Counted from the first letter of the stretch, positions 55,613 through 64,000 are shown. The stretch: 64,000 bases of DNA from Polynucleobacter brandtiae (GCF_002797575.1 NZ_PGTX01000001.1:434001-498000), one strand, 5' to 3'. The notes: generated by a model not told the origin, from the sequence alone. Numbers and translations are program-made.

Positions 55613-58501
55613 ATGTTCAAAATATTTTCCAATGAACCTGTACATGATCCTATTAAGAATACAGCGCCAACTACTGAAATAAAAAAGACAACTTGCTACA
55701 TGTGTGCTTGCCGCTGTGGAATCAGGGCGCATCTTCGAGATGGTGAATTAGTTTATATAGATGGAAATCCTGATCACCCACTTAATCAGGGTGTCATTTG
55801 CGCTAAAGGATCTGCTGGAATTATGAAACAGAAGTCTCCGGCACGCATTACCCAGCCACTCCTAAGAAAGGCGGGTAGTGAAAGAGGTAACGGAGAATTT
55901 GAAGCAATTAGCTGGGATAAGGCATTTGAAATACTGACAGAACGGTTAGCAAAGATTCGCGCTAGCGACCCTAAAAAGTTTGCCCTCTTCACTGGCCGCG
56001 ACCAAATGCAGGCGCTAACCGGTTTATTTGCCCGGCAATTTGGCACACCAAACTATGCAGCACATGGAGGATTTTGCTCGGTGAATATGGCAGCAGGCAT
56101 GATCTACACAATCGGTGGTAGCTTTTGGGAATTTGGTGGGCCCGATTTAGATCAAGCAAAGTTATTTGTAATGATTGGCACTGCTGAAGACCATCACAGC
56201 AACCCAATGAAGATTGCTCTCTCTAAATTTAAAAGAGCAGGCGGCCGCTTCATTTCAATAAATCCGGTGCGTACAGGCTATTCAGCGATTGCAGATGAGT
56301 GGATTCCAATTAAACCGGGCACAGACGGCGCCTTATTCATGGCCCTCATGCATGAGTTAATCCGACTAGAAAAATATGATGCGGCTTTTTTAAAGCGCTA
56401 CAGCAACTCATCCCAACTCGTATGTATGGATTCAGGGCCTGAAGAAGGGCTATTCTTGTATGACCCAGACTCAGACCCACTGAATAGCGACTTACCCCAT
56501 AACAAATACATATGGGATGAAATATCTCAAAGTGCAAAACCTTGCTTCGCCAAGGAAACTTTACCTACATTGGTGGGTGAATATGTGATGGGCCCTGGTC
56601 CACATGAAGGCAAAAAAGTAGTGCCCGCATTCGAACTACTCAGAAGACAAGTTAGCGAAACAAGTCCTGAATGGGCTGCAGCTATTACCGGTATTTCAGA
56701 AGAAAGGATCCGTAAGCTTGCACTTGAAATGGCTGATACTGCTTTTGGTCAAGAGTTTGAATTGCCAATCCCTTGGACTGACTCATGGGGTGAAAAACAT
56801 AACTCCGTCACGGGTAGGCCAGTAGCATTTCATGCTATGCGAGGACTATCTGCGCACTCTAATGGCTTCCAAACAACTCGAGGTCTAGCTGTATTGATGT
56901 CCTTACTTGGCACCATTGATCGCCCTGGAGGCTTTCGGCATAAAGCACCCTATCCAAGACAAGTACCTCCGAATGCAAAGCCACCCTCTTCTGAGAATGA
57001 TATTAAGCCTAACACTCCTCTTGCTAAGCCACCGCTTGGCTGGCCAACTCAGCCGGAAGATCTGGCTCTAGATTCTCAAGGCAAGCCATTGCGAATTGAT
57101 AAGGCCTATTCCTGGGAGCACCCATTAGCAGCCCATGGCTTAATGCATAACGTGATTACAAATGCAGTGAAGGGTGATCCCTACTCTATCGATACATTGA
57201 TGATTTTCATGGCTAATATGTCCTGGAATTCCACCATGAATACGATGGAAGTTCGGGAGCATCTTAATTCTAAAAATGAAGATGGTGAATTTAAGATTCC
57301 TTTTTTAGTCGTCTGCGATGCATTTCAATCCGAAATGGTGGATTTTGCAGATTTAGTTCTGCCAGATACAACCTATCTTGAACGCCATGATGTCATGAGT
57401 ATGTTAGATAGACCTATTTCAGAATTTGATGGCCCAGTGGACTCTGTACGAATTCCTGTACTAGAGCCCCTAGGAGAATGTAAGCCATTTCAAGAGGTCT
57501 TAATTGAACTGGCCTCACGTTTAAAGTTTCCGGCATTTACAACTGCTGAAGGAGCGAGAAAGTTTAAAGACTATCCGGACTTTATTACTCGCTTTCAAAC
57601 TGCACCTGATTCAGGTATTGGATTTCTGGGTGGCTGGCGTGGTGAGAATGGAGACAAGCCACTAAAAGGTGAGCCCAACCCCAATCAGTGGGAAAAGTAT
57701 GCTGAGAACAATTGTGTTCATCAATATCACATGCCCCCAGAGCATCAATACATGCGAAATTGGAATAAGGGATACCTTGATTTCTCCAAGGAAAATGCCC
57801 TACGACAAAAAAATGACCCCATCATGATTGCTGTCTATTCCGACATCTTACAAAGATTCAGACTAGCTGCTACTGGTAAGCGTCCAGGAGCACAACCTCC
57901 TGAGCACCTAAAGGCGCGCATCTTTAAATATTTTGATCCGCTCCCCTTTTGGTATCCCCCACTTGAAGATGAAGTAACTGACTTAAATAAATTCACTCTG
58001 AATGCCATCACGCAACGTCCGATGGCGATGTATCACTCATGGGACTCACAAAACGCCTGGTTAAGACAGATACATAGCCATAACTATTTATATGTCAATA
58101 CGCAAACCGCCTTAGCAGCCGGCATTGCAGATGGGGCATGGATGTGGATTGAATCCCAATGGGGTAAGGTGAAATGTATGGCAAGACATTCAGAGGCAGT
58201 TGATCCAGGCACAGTCTGGACTTGGAATGCCATAGGTAAGGCGGAATCTGCTTGGAGTCTTAGCAGTGATGCTGATGAGTCCAAGAAGGGATTTTTATTG
58301 AATCACCTAATTACAGAAGAACTCCCTTTAGGTGGCTTTACTGTGAGTAATTCTGATCCGATCACTGGACAAGCTGGCTGGTATGACGTCAGAGTTCGAT
58401 TAGCCCCTGCAGATGAAAATGAGCCTAAAGAGACATGGCCGCAAGTAAAAGCTTTTGAAGTGCCAGGAATGTCGCTTAAAAAATCCGGAGGAAATCTATG
58501 A
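55613..58501 (+). CDS. soeA: SoeA-like molybdopterin sulfite dehydrogenase subunit
   Basis: 962 residues of the DMSO-reductase family. The N-terminal 4Fe-4S motif is C28-x2-C31-x3-C35...C63. The molybdopterin domains and C-terminal dinucleotide-binding domain follow. There is no Tat signal, so the enzyme stays in the cytoplasm, as described for SoeA of Allochromatium and roseobacters. It overlaps soeB by 4 bases (ATGA). Adjacency to pta and xsc, whose pathway releases sulfite in the cytoplasm, supports sulfite oxidation over thiosulfate or polysulfide reduction. The catalytic ligand to molybdenum was not assigned with confidence. Confidence 0.83.
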   Translation: MFKIFSNEPVHDPIKNTAPTTEIKKTTCYMCACRCGIRAHLRDGELVYIDGNPDHPLNQGVICAKGSAGIMKQKSPARITQPLLRKAGSERGNGEFEAISWDKAFEILTERLAKIRASDPKKFALFTGRDQMQALTGLFARQFGTPNYAAHGGFCSVNMAAGMIYTIGGSFWEFGGPDLDQAKLFVMIGTAEDHHSNPMKIALSKFKRAGGRFISINPVRTGYSAIADEWIPIKPGTDGALFMALMHELIRLEKYDAAFLKRYSNSSQLVCMDSGPEEGLFLYDPDSDPLNSDLPHNKYIWDEISQSAKPCFAKETLPTLVGEYVMGPGPHEGKKVVPAFELLRRQVSETSPEWAAAITGISEERIRKLALEMADTAFGQEFELPIPWTDSWGEKHNSVTGRPVAFHAMRGLSAHSNGFQTTRGLAVLMSLLGTIDRPGGFRHKAPYPRQVPPNAKPPSSENDIKPNTPLAKPPLGWPTQPEDLALDSQGKPLRIDKAYSWEHPLAAHGLMHNVITNAVKGDPYSIDTLMIFMANMSWNSTMNTMEVREHLNSKNEDGEFKIPFLVVCDAFQSEMVDFADLVLPDTTYLERHDVMSMLDRPISEFDGPVDSVRIPVLEPLGECKPFQEVLIELASRLKFPAFTTAEGARKFKDYPDFITRFQTAPDSGIGFLGGWRGENGDKPLKGEPNPNQWEKYAENNCVHQYHMPPEHQYMRNWNKGYLDFSKENALRQKNDPIMIAVYSDILQRFRLAATGKRPGAQPPEHLKARIFKYFDPLPFWYPPLEDEVTDLNKFTLNAITQRPMAMYHSWDSQNAWLRQIHSHNYLYVNTQTALAAGIADGAWMWIESQWGKVKCMARHSEAVDPGTVWTWNAIGKAESAWSLSSDADESKKGFLLNHLITEELPLGGFTVSNSDPITGQAGWYDVRVRLAPADENEPKETWPQVKAFEVPGMSLKKSGGNL

Positions 58502-59154
58502 GTGCCAATAAACAACTTGCCCTCGTCATTGATCTCAATGTCTGTGTTGGATGTCATGCCTGTGTAACGTCCTGCAAAGAGTGGAATACCTCTGGGTCAG
58601 CCGGTCCATTGACAGACCTCAATGCCTATGGCGCCAGCCCTAGTGGTACTTTTTTTAACCGCGTACAAACCTTTGAAGCTGGAACCTTCCCAAATACTCA
58701 AACTGTACATTTTCCAAAGTCTTGCTTGCATTGTGAGGAGCCGCCTTGTGTGCCAGTTTGCCCTACCGGCGCTAGCTATAAGCGCAAAGAGGATGGAATT
58801 GTATTGGTTGATTATGACAAATGCATAGGCTGCAGCTACTGCTCTTGGGCTTGCCCCTATGGTGCTAGAGAACTTGATCAAGAACGCCAAGTAATGACAA
58901 AGTGCACCCTGTGTGTGGACAGAATTTATAGCGAAACCTTACCCGAATCTGAAAGAAAGCCTGCCTGCGTGATGGCTTGCCCAACTAGTGCCCGTATTTT
59001 TGGTGATGTACATGATCCCGAGTCTGATGCAAGTAAAGCAATTAAAGAACGGGGTGGGTATGCGTTGATGCCAGAATGGGAAACCCAACCAGCAAATCAC
59101 TATCTACCGCGCTCGATTATGGAAACTATTGAAGCAGCAAGGAATGACAACTAA
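58498..59154 (+). CDS. soeB: SoeB-like iron-sulfur subunit
   Basis: 218 residues with four ferredoxin-type cysteine sets: CVGCHACVTSC, CLHCEEPPCVPVC, CIGCSYCSWAC and CTLCVD with a later ACVMAC. It would relay electrons between SoeA and the membrane subunit. It overlaps soeA (ATGA) and soeC (TAATG), so the three are translated together. Confidence 0.92.
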   Translation: MSANKQLALVIDLNVCVGCHACVTSCKEWNTSGSAGPLTDLNAYGASPSGTFFNRVQTFEAGTFPNTQTVHFPKSCLHCEEPPCVPVCPTGASYKRKEDGIVLVDYDKCIGCSYCSWACPYGARELDQERQVMTKCTLCVDRIYSETLPESERKPACVMACPTSARIFGDVHDPESDASKAIKERGGYALMPEWETQPANHYLPRSIMETIEAARNDN

Positions 59155-60089
59155 TGCGTCCACAATTTTCAATCATTATTTTTACAACCCTTGCAGGCAT
59201 GGCTCAAGGCCTGCTATTTTTTTTAGCCTTATTCAGTTTGAATGCTGAACCTATTTCGAGCTCCTTTTTAACTAATCTTGCCTTACCCATTGGGCTTGGA
59301 CTTCTCATTCTGGGTTTAGTAGCATCTATCTTTCATTTGGGGCGGCCTGAGCGTGCTTGGCGTTCAGCAACGATGTGGCGTACCTCCTGGCTGTCAAGAG
59401 AGGTAATAGTCTTGCCGGCATTAATGGTTATTACTTGCCTCGCTTATTTTTACGCCTACCTCAATCAAGTTCCGCAGTGGCTTTGGATCGCCCTCTTAAT
59501 CTCTACGGTTATTCTTTGGATTTGTACCGCCAAAATCTATCAGTGCATACGTTTTATCCAAGAATGGTCACATCCTTCGACTATGAGTAACTTTATACTT
59601 TTGGGCATGAGCTCAGGGTTCATTTTGCTCGAACTACTCTTAGCTCTTTGGGGCGAACCTATGAACGGAATTAGTAATAGTAGTTTATCGATTCTTGCCT
59701 TTATCCTCTTATTCATATCACTTAATCTCAAGCTATGGATCTGGCGCCGCAATAAAGGCTTGAAGCCTGTCTCCACCTTGGCTTCAGCTACTGGCATCAA
59801 AGGGAATCCTATTCGTCAAACATCGATGGGATTAATGGGCGGAAGCTTTAATACTCGAGAATTTTTTCATCATCAAACGGATCGGGTCATCAGTAACATT
59901 CGTAAAGTGATTCTCTTATGCGCCTATGTTTTGCCGATGATTCTCATCGCCAGCACTATTAGCAACCCGAACACCTCACTGATTGCCCTATCCTTATTCA
60001 TTAATGTTATCGGCTTACTTGCTGAAAGATGGATGTTCTTTGCTGAGGCAAATCACCCACAAAACCTCTATTACCAAAGAGTCTCATGA
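59154..60089 (+). CDS. soeC: SoeC-like membrane anchor (DmsC/NrfD type)
   Basis: 311 residues with about eight membrane helices (for instance FLTNLALPIGLGLLILGLVASIFHLG). The motif FHLGRPERAWR is typical of DmsC-type anchors that exchange electrons with quinone. The C-terminal AERWMFFAEANHPQNLYY also fits. Start overlaps the soeB stop. The direction of electron flow (sulfite to quinone) is inferred from context. Confidence 0.88.
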   Translation: MRPQFSIIIFTTLAGMAQGLLFFLALFSLNAEPISSSFLTNLALPIGLGLLILGLVASIFHLGRPERAWRSATMWRTSWLSREVIVLPALMVITCLAYFYAYLNQVPQWLWIALLISTVILWICTAKIYQCIRFIQEWSHPSTMSNFILLGMSSGFILLELLLALWGEPMNGISNSSLSILAFILLFISLNLKLWIWRRNKGLKPVSTLASATGIKGNPIRQTSMGLMGGSFNTREFFHHQTDRVISNIRKVILLCAYVLPMILIASTISNPNTSLIALSLFINVIGLLAERWMFFAEANHPQNLYYQRVS

Positions 60090-60102
60090 ACAACAACTTA
60101 CT

Positions 60103-60675
60103 ATGATGAGTCAATTTGCAGAACAACTCATTCATGGTAGAACCCATGTATCCCCTAAAAGACTGGGGAGTCCAGGCCCTAATCTAGCGCAAAAAGAACA
60201 AATCTTACTAGCAGCAAATGCGGCTCCCGATCATGGAAGGATGGTTCCATGGCGCTTTGTAGAAATTGGGGAAAGTAGTCGGGCTCTTTTAGGCGAGGTA
60301 TTTTATCAATGCCTACTTGAGCGAGATACTGATGCCACTTCAACTCAGTTACAAGAAGCAAGAGATAAAGCATTTCGAGGGCCACTCCTCTTACTGGCTA
60401 TTGCAAACTATCAAGACTCCAATATTCAAATCAGCAAGCAAGAGAAATTAATTTCATTAGGATGCGCTATTCAGAATATCCTTTTGAGCGCTAATGCGCT
60501 AGCTTTTGGTTCTGGACTATCTAGTGGCAAAGCACTGCAGAGCCACAGAATTCGGATACTTTTTGAACTCTCTAGTGAAGAAGAACCCATCTGCTTTATT
60601 ACGATCGGTACAGTGCTTAAAGAGAAGTTGGGTCGAGCTCGCCCAAGCTTAGCTGACTACTTCTCTATTTTTTAA
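60103..60675 (+). CDS. Nitroreductase-family protein
   Basis: About 190 residues of the FMN-dependent nitroreductase fold, closest in pattern to the short YdjA type (AANAAPDHGRMVPWRFVEIG, GCAIQNILLSANALAFGSGLSSG). The frame opens far upstream inside soeC. The tandem ATGs at 60103 and 60106, just after the soeC stop, are the sensible starts, though the ribosome site is weak. It is the last gene of the pta-soeABC operon. Its role there is unknown. Confidence 0.8.
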   Translation: MMSQFAEQLIHGRTHVSPKRLGSPGPNLAQKEQILLAANAAPDHGRMVPWRFVEIGESSRALLGEVFYQCLLERDTDATSTQLQEARDKAFRGPLLLLAIANYQDSNIQISKQEKLISLGCAIQNILLSANALAFGSGLSSGKALQSHRIRILFELSSEEEPICFITIGTVLKEKLGRARPSLADYFSIF

Positions 60676-60691
60676 TAGATTAAATAAAAAA

Positions 60692-60713
60692 ACCCAGCTA
60701 GGCTGGGTCTTTT
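60692..60713. terminator. Bidirectional rho-independent terminator
   Basis: ACCCAGC, loop TAG, GCTGGGT followed by CTTTT, with seven A in front. It ends both the soe operon and the convergent xsc gene. Confidence 0.85.
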
Positions 60714-60732
60714 AAATTCAAATAATTGAAAC

Positions 60733-62541
60733 TTAAACGTAATCCTTATATTTATCTAAGAACCGTACAGGCTTCGACAATGCATCACGGCGGAAGGGGT
60801 CACCCAATTCACGAGTACACATAATCTCAATCACACAGGTCTTACCCTCGTTCATTTGCATATCAACCGCCTTCTTAAGTGCAGGGCCCACTTGATCAAG
60901 CTGATCAACAATAATTCCCTCAGCACCCATGGATTGGGCCATAGTAGCAAAACTTGGACTCTCTAATTCGCCAGCAACAAAGCGCCGGTTATAAAAATCA
61001 ACCTGATTCTTTTTCTCTGCACCCCACTGACGATTATGGAATACAACTGCTGTTACTGGAATGTCATGACGAACTGCAGTCAAAATTTCCACCATACTCA
61101 TAGCCCATGCACCATCGCCAGCATAAGCAATCGCAGGACGTTCAGGAGCGGCAGCTTTAGCACCAATCACTGTAGGCAATGCATAACCGCAATTACCAAA
61201 GCTCATCGGAGCTAAAAAGCTTCTTGGTTTTTCAAATCGCAAATAACTGTTAGCTACTGAATTGATATTACCAATATCGGTTGATACCATCACATCAGCA
61301 GGCATTGCTTTTTCAAGTTCACGCAACACTTGACGTGGATGTAAGTAAGTTCCACCAGTTGGTGTTTTTTCTTGCTTTTGCTCTTCAATCATATCCAAGC
61401 TGAAGGAATCTTTTTCATGGGTCCACTCATCTAGCTCTTTTTCCCAAGCAGCCTTCTCTGAGGCAATCGTTTTTGCACGGTCCGCTTTCGAAGAATCGCA
61501 GGCCAAAGTCTTACCATCTAAGCGTTTGGTTAAGGCAATTGCAGCGGCCTTAGCATCACCACAAATACCTACAGAAATCTTCTTAACTAAGCCTAACATT
61601 TTATTGTCAGCATCAATTTGAATAATCTTGGCATTCTTAGGCCAATAGTCCATGCCATGTTGGGGCAAAGTTCCAAAAGGCCCAAGGCGTGAGCCCAATG
61701 CAACCACCACGTCAGCCTGGGATATTAACTTCATTGCCGCTTTAGAGCCTTGGTAGCCTAGAGGGCCGCACCATAAAGGGTGACTGGCTGGGAAAGAGTC
61801 ATTATGCAAGTAACTATTCACCACCGGGGCGCCAAGTCTTTCAGCCAAGGCTTTACATTCTTCAACCGCATCACCCATAACTACGCCACCACCAGAAATA
61901 ATCACTGGAAATTTTGCATTAGCTAATAGCTCAGCCGCTTCATCCAAACTCTTTTCGCCACCATGACCGCGATCCAAGCGATTTGGCTGCGGAATCTCCA
62001 CTTCAATTTCCCCGTAAAAGTAATCACGAGGAATATTTAACTGGGTTGGACCCATCTCTGACATAGCGCGATCAAAGCAGCGGCCCGTAAATTCAGCCAT
62101 TCTTTTTGGGTTATTTACATGTCCCTGATATTTAGTGAACTCTTCAAACATCGGCAATTGATTGGCTTCTTGAAAGCCACCTAAGCCCATACCCATCGTT
62201 CCCGTTTCTGGCGTGATCATTACAACTGGGGTGTGCGCCCAATAGGCCGCCGCAATAGCTGTAACGCAATTACTAATACCAGGACCGTTCTGTGCAATCA
62301 CCACACCATGACGACCACTAACGCGCGCATAGCCATCAGCCATGTGGGCACCGCCCTGCTCATGAACAACCGGAATCAAGCGAATACCTGCAGGGGCAAA
62401 GATATCCATTGCATCCATAAAAGCGGAACCCATAATTCCAAAGATATCTGTCACCTGATTAGCGGCCATTGTTTCCACAAAGGCTTCAGATGGGGTCATT
62501 TTTTGGGGGCCAACAGGTAATTTAGCGCCAGACTGGGACAT
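60733..62541 (-). CDS. xsc: Sulfoacetaldehyde acetyltransferase Xsc
   Basis: Xsc uses thiamine diphosphate to convert sulfoacetaldehyde and phosphate into acetyl phosphate and sulfite, the desulfonation step of taurine, isethionate and sulfoacetate degradation. 602 residues match the family. The N-terminus TPSEAFVETMAANQVTDIFGIMGSAFMDAMD, the catalytic-region VVHEQGGAHMADGYAR, GLGGFQEANQLPMFE and the ThDP motif GDGAWAMSMVEI...HNRQWGAEKKNQ are distinctive for Xsc within the ThDP enzymes. AGGAG lies 7 bases before the ATG. It is transcribed alone, and its promoter region carries two IclR-type palindromes. Confidence 0.97.
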   Translation of the reverse strand: MSQSGAKLPVGPQKMTPSEAFVETMAANQVTDIFGIMGSAFMDAMDIFAPAGIRLIPVVHEQGGAHMADGYARVSGRHGVVIAQNGPGISNCVTAIAAAYWAHTPVVMITPETGTMGMGLGGFQEANQLPMFEEFTKYQGHVNNPKRMAEFTGRCFDRAMSEMGPTQLNIPRDYFYGEIEVEIPQPNRLDRGHGGEKSLDEAAELLANAKFPVIISGGGVVMGDAVEECKALAERLGAPVVNSYLHNDSFPASHPLWCGPLGYQGSKAAMKLISQADVVVALGSRLGPFGTLPQHGMDYWPKNAKIIQIDADNKMLGLVKKISVGICGDAKAAAIALTKRLDGKTLACDSSKADRAKTIASEKAAWEKELDEWTHEKDSFSLDMIEEQKQEKTPTGGTYLHPRQVLRELEKAMPADVMVSTDIGNINSVANSYLRFEKPRSFLAPMSFGNCGYALPTVIGAKAAAPERPAIAYAGDGAWAMSMVEILTAVRHDIPVTAVVFHNRQWGAEKKNQVDFYNRRFVAGELESPSFATMAQSMGAEGIIVDQLDQVGPALKKAVDMQMNEGKTCVIEIMCTRELGDPFRRDALSKPVRFLDKYKDYV

Positions 62542-62567
62542 AAAGCTCTCCTAAATATTCGATTAAA

Positions 62568-62584
62568 TGGAACGATTTGTTCTA
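62568..62584. promoter_or_regulatory. Candidate IclR operator upstream of xsc
   Basis: TGGAACGATTTGTTCTA, an inverted repeat with TRGAAC arms and a 5-base centre, lies 27 bases upstream of the xsc start. It resembles known IclR-family sites and the palindrome at 53745. Confidence 0.55.
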
Positions 62585-62639
62585 CAATATTGATAATAAT
62601 GGTGTTATTTTGTTAAAGTCAAGCATATAAACTCCAATC

Positions 62640-62654
62640 TGGAATATATTTCAC
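62640..62654. promoter_or_regulatory. Second candidate IclR-type site in the xsc-cobS intergenic region
   Basis: TGGAATATATTTCAC is a near-palindrome close to the classical IclR site pattern TGGAA...TTCCA. It lies 31 bases before the cobS-like gene, so it could affect either direction. Confidence 0.4.
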
Positions 62655-62684
62655 AAGATATTAAGACCTCTAAAAGTAGATAAG

Positions 62685-63671
62685 ATGACTGAAAGCCCTA
62701 GTTCACACAATTTAACTCATGCCCAGCCAGATCTCTTGGTTGGACTGCACACTATCTTCCCGGAATGTAAAAGCTACGCTGATTTTCAAATTCCGGTTTT
62801 TAGCCAGTTATCCGATCTTGTTCCACCTGTGGACCCGGCTTATCAATTAAATCCTGAAGCTACCCTAGCTATTCTGGCTGGCTTTGCCTTCAATAGGAGG
62901 GTAATGCTCCAAGGAATGCACGGTACCGGTAAATCTACTCATATAGAGCAGGTGGCTGCGCGTTTAAATTGGCCTTGTTTACGCATCAACCTCGATGGAC
63001 AAATTACCCGTATGGACCTGATTGGCAAGGATACGATAATCCTCGCAGACGGAAAGCAGATTACCCGCTTTCAAGAAGGCTTAATTCCTTGGAGCTTACA
63101 GCGCCCGATTGCACTGATTTTGGATGAATATGATGCAGGTCAGCCTGATGTGATGTTTGTGATTCAACGCATGCTTGAGCGAGAAGGAAAACTCACCCTC
63201 TTAGATCAAAATAGAGTGATCGAACCGCATCCTGCATTTCGGATATTCGCCACTAGTAATACTGTTGGACTAGGGAATTGGAATGGGCTCTATCAAGGAA
63301 CCCAACTACTCAATCATGGCCAAATGGATCGATGGGACATTGTTGCTGCCCTTAACTATCTTGCGCCGCAGGAGGAACAAAAGATCCTATTATCGAAAGT
63401 CCCAGAACTTTCCCCTGAACAATCGGAACAAATGATTGCTCTTGCCAATCTCACAAGGGCGGGTTTTGAGGCCGGGGACCTCTCCACTCTCATGTCCACT
63501 AGAACCCTGATCACCTGGGGCGAAAATTGGCGCATCTTTAAAGATTTTCATCTAGCATTTGCCTTAGCATTTTTAAATAAATGCGAAGCAGAGGAAAAGA
63601 TATTGATTGCTGAATATTTCCAGAGGTGCTTTGCTGTAGAGCTTCATCCAGATACAACATTAAATCAATAA
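62685..63671 (+). CDS. cobS: CobS-like AAA+ ATPase (MoxR group)
   Basis: 328 residues. A CobS N-terminal segment (VPPVDPAYQLNPEATLAILAGFA) is followed by Walker A GMHGTGKST, Walker B ILDEYDAG, sensor ATSNTVGLG and QMDRWDIV. CobS and CobT form the chaperone part of aerobic cobaltochelatase, but Burkholderiaceae often carry CobST pairs without CobN, and their role there is unclear. It is followed after 14 bases by the cobT-like gene and is divergent from xsc. Confidence 0.88.
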   Translation: MTESPSSHNLTHAQPDLLVGLHTIFPECKSYADFQIPVFSQLSDLVPPVDPAYQLNPEATLAILAGFAFNRRVMLQGMHGTGKSTHIEQVAARLNWPCLRINLDGQITRMDLIGKDTIILADGKQITRFQEGLIPWSLQRPIALILDEYDAGQPDVMFVIQRMLEREGKLTLLDQNRVIEPHPAFRIFATSNTVGLGNWNGLYQGTQLLNHGQMDRWDIVAALNYLAPQEEQKILLSKVPELSPEQSEQMIALANLTRAGFEAGDLSTLMSTRTLITWGENWRIFKDFHLAFALAFLNKCEAEEKILIAEYFQRCFAVELHPDTTLNQ

Positions 63672-63685
63672 ACTACTGATCAAGC

Positions 63686-64000
63686 GTGCAAACCCAAAAT
63701 CATCAGGATTTCGAAGAACAAAAGCAATATGGCGCGATGATCAGGTCGTTGTCAGGTGATATGAGCGCCCAAATTAGAGACTGGAGATTATTTCATCGAG
63801 GTGCGCCATTTGATTCAATCGCGCCCCACCTCCAGCTTGAGAATTTAAAGGCTACCTGGTCATATCCACGCGGGCTTATTGATGGCATCGCTTTACGCTT
63901 ACGATATTCCGACTCAGATTTACACAAATTGCTAAGTCCGACAGGAATGGTTGAGTCACTAATATTTGAAGTGCTGGAGCAGCTAAGAGTTGAAAGTATT
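63686..64000 (+). CDS. cobT: CobT-like protein, N-terminal part
   Basis: An open frame of 105 codons running off the window, starting at GTG 63686; an in-frame stop lies three codons upstream. The visible part (RGAPFDSIAPHLQLE..., RGLIDGIALRLRYSDSDLH) matches the N-terminal region of CobT, whose C-terminal von Willebrand A domain would lie beyond the window. Position directly after cobS supports the call. An ATG at 63737 is an alternative start. Confidence 0.75.
   Translation, partial: MQTQNHQDFEEQKQYGAMIRSLSGDMSAQIRDWRLFHRGAPFDSIAPHLQLENLKATWSYPRGLIDGIALRLRYSDSDLHKLLSPTGMVESLIFEVLEQLRVESI

Noticed and set aside
62685..64000. CobST pair taken as proof of B12 synthesis
   Set aside because: No cobN or other cobalamin genes are visible; similar pairs occur without them, so only the family name is supported.

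Overview
The window looks like a chromosome segment of a freshwater betaproteobacterium of the Burkholderiaceae, most probably Polynucleobacter or a close relative. This rests on moderate GC, tight gene packing, and gene orders such as ligA-zipA-smc / dapD-dapE-prmB, recJ-prfB-lysS and lolC-lolD-tatD-comEC. The assignment comes from gene content and order; no database search was possible.

Layout. 1-15.6 kb is core: the glnD tail, a Nudix hydrolase, ligA-zipA-smc (leftward), dapD-dapE-prmB (rightward), radA and kup. At 15759-15835 lies an initiator tRNA-fMet gene. Its 3' part (52 bp) is repeated perfectly at 22201-22252, and the two copies bound a 6.4 kb integrative element. The element has a tyrosine integrase, an excisionase-like HTH protein, a DUF1376-like replication protein, an XRE repressor, and two sets of small genes. 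Several of these encode exported or lipoprotein products, including one built of six 20-residue YYNQNGQ-type repeats. Paired CGTAGACA motifs sit near both ends and look like integrase arm sites. 22.3-25.6 kb is a low-density accessory stretch holding a membrane protein, a winged-helix protein and a Tat-exported patatin. 25.6-38.8 kb is core again: comEC, tatD, lolD, lolC/E, recJ, prfB with its +1 frameshift, lysS, an OsmC protein and fpr.

39-62.5 kb reads as an organosulfonate and sulfite catabolic region. It contains orphan soxC/soxD, a truncated YeiH-type exporter, a YdfG/IsfD-type SDR, a TRAP transporter, two IclR regulators, a BKACE enzyme, a GMC alcohol dehydrogenase and a TauE exporter. 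It also has an acyl-CoA ligase and an acylating aldehyde dehydrogenase resembling SauT and SauS, a Bug-type binding protein, a Pta-like enzyme, a SoeABC-like sulfite dehydrogenase, a nitroreductase and xsc. Together these could take a C2 sulfonate (sulfoacetate, isethionate or similar) to sulfoacetaldehyde. Xsc would then yield acetyl phosphate and sulfite, Pta would make acetyl-CoA, and sulfite would be oxidised by SoeABC or SoxCD or exported by TauE. Similar palindromes of the form GGAAC-N5-GTTYC precede xsc and lie between the bug operon and the second IclR gene, suggesting one regulon.

The window ends in a cobS-like AAA+ ATPase and the start of its cobT-like VWA partner. No rRNA, CRISPR array or insertion sequence was seen.
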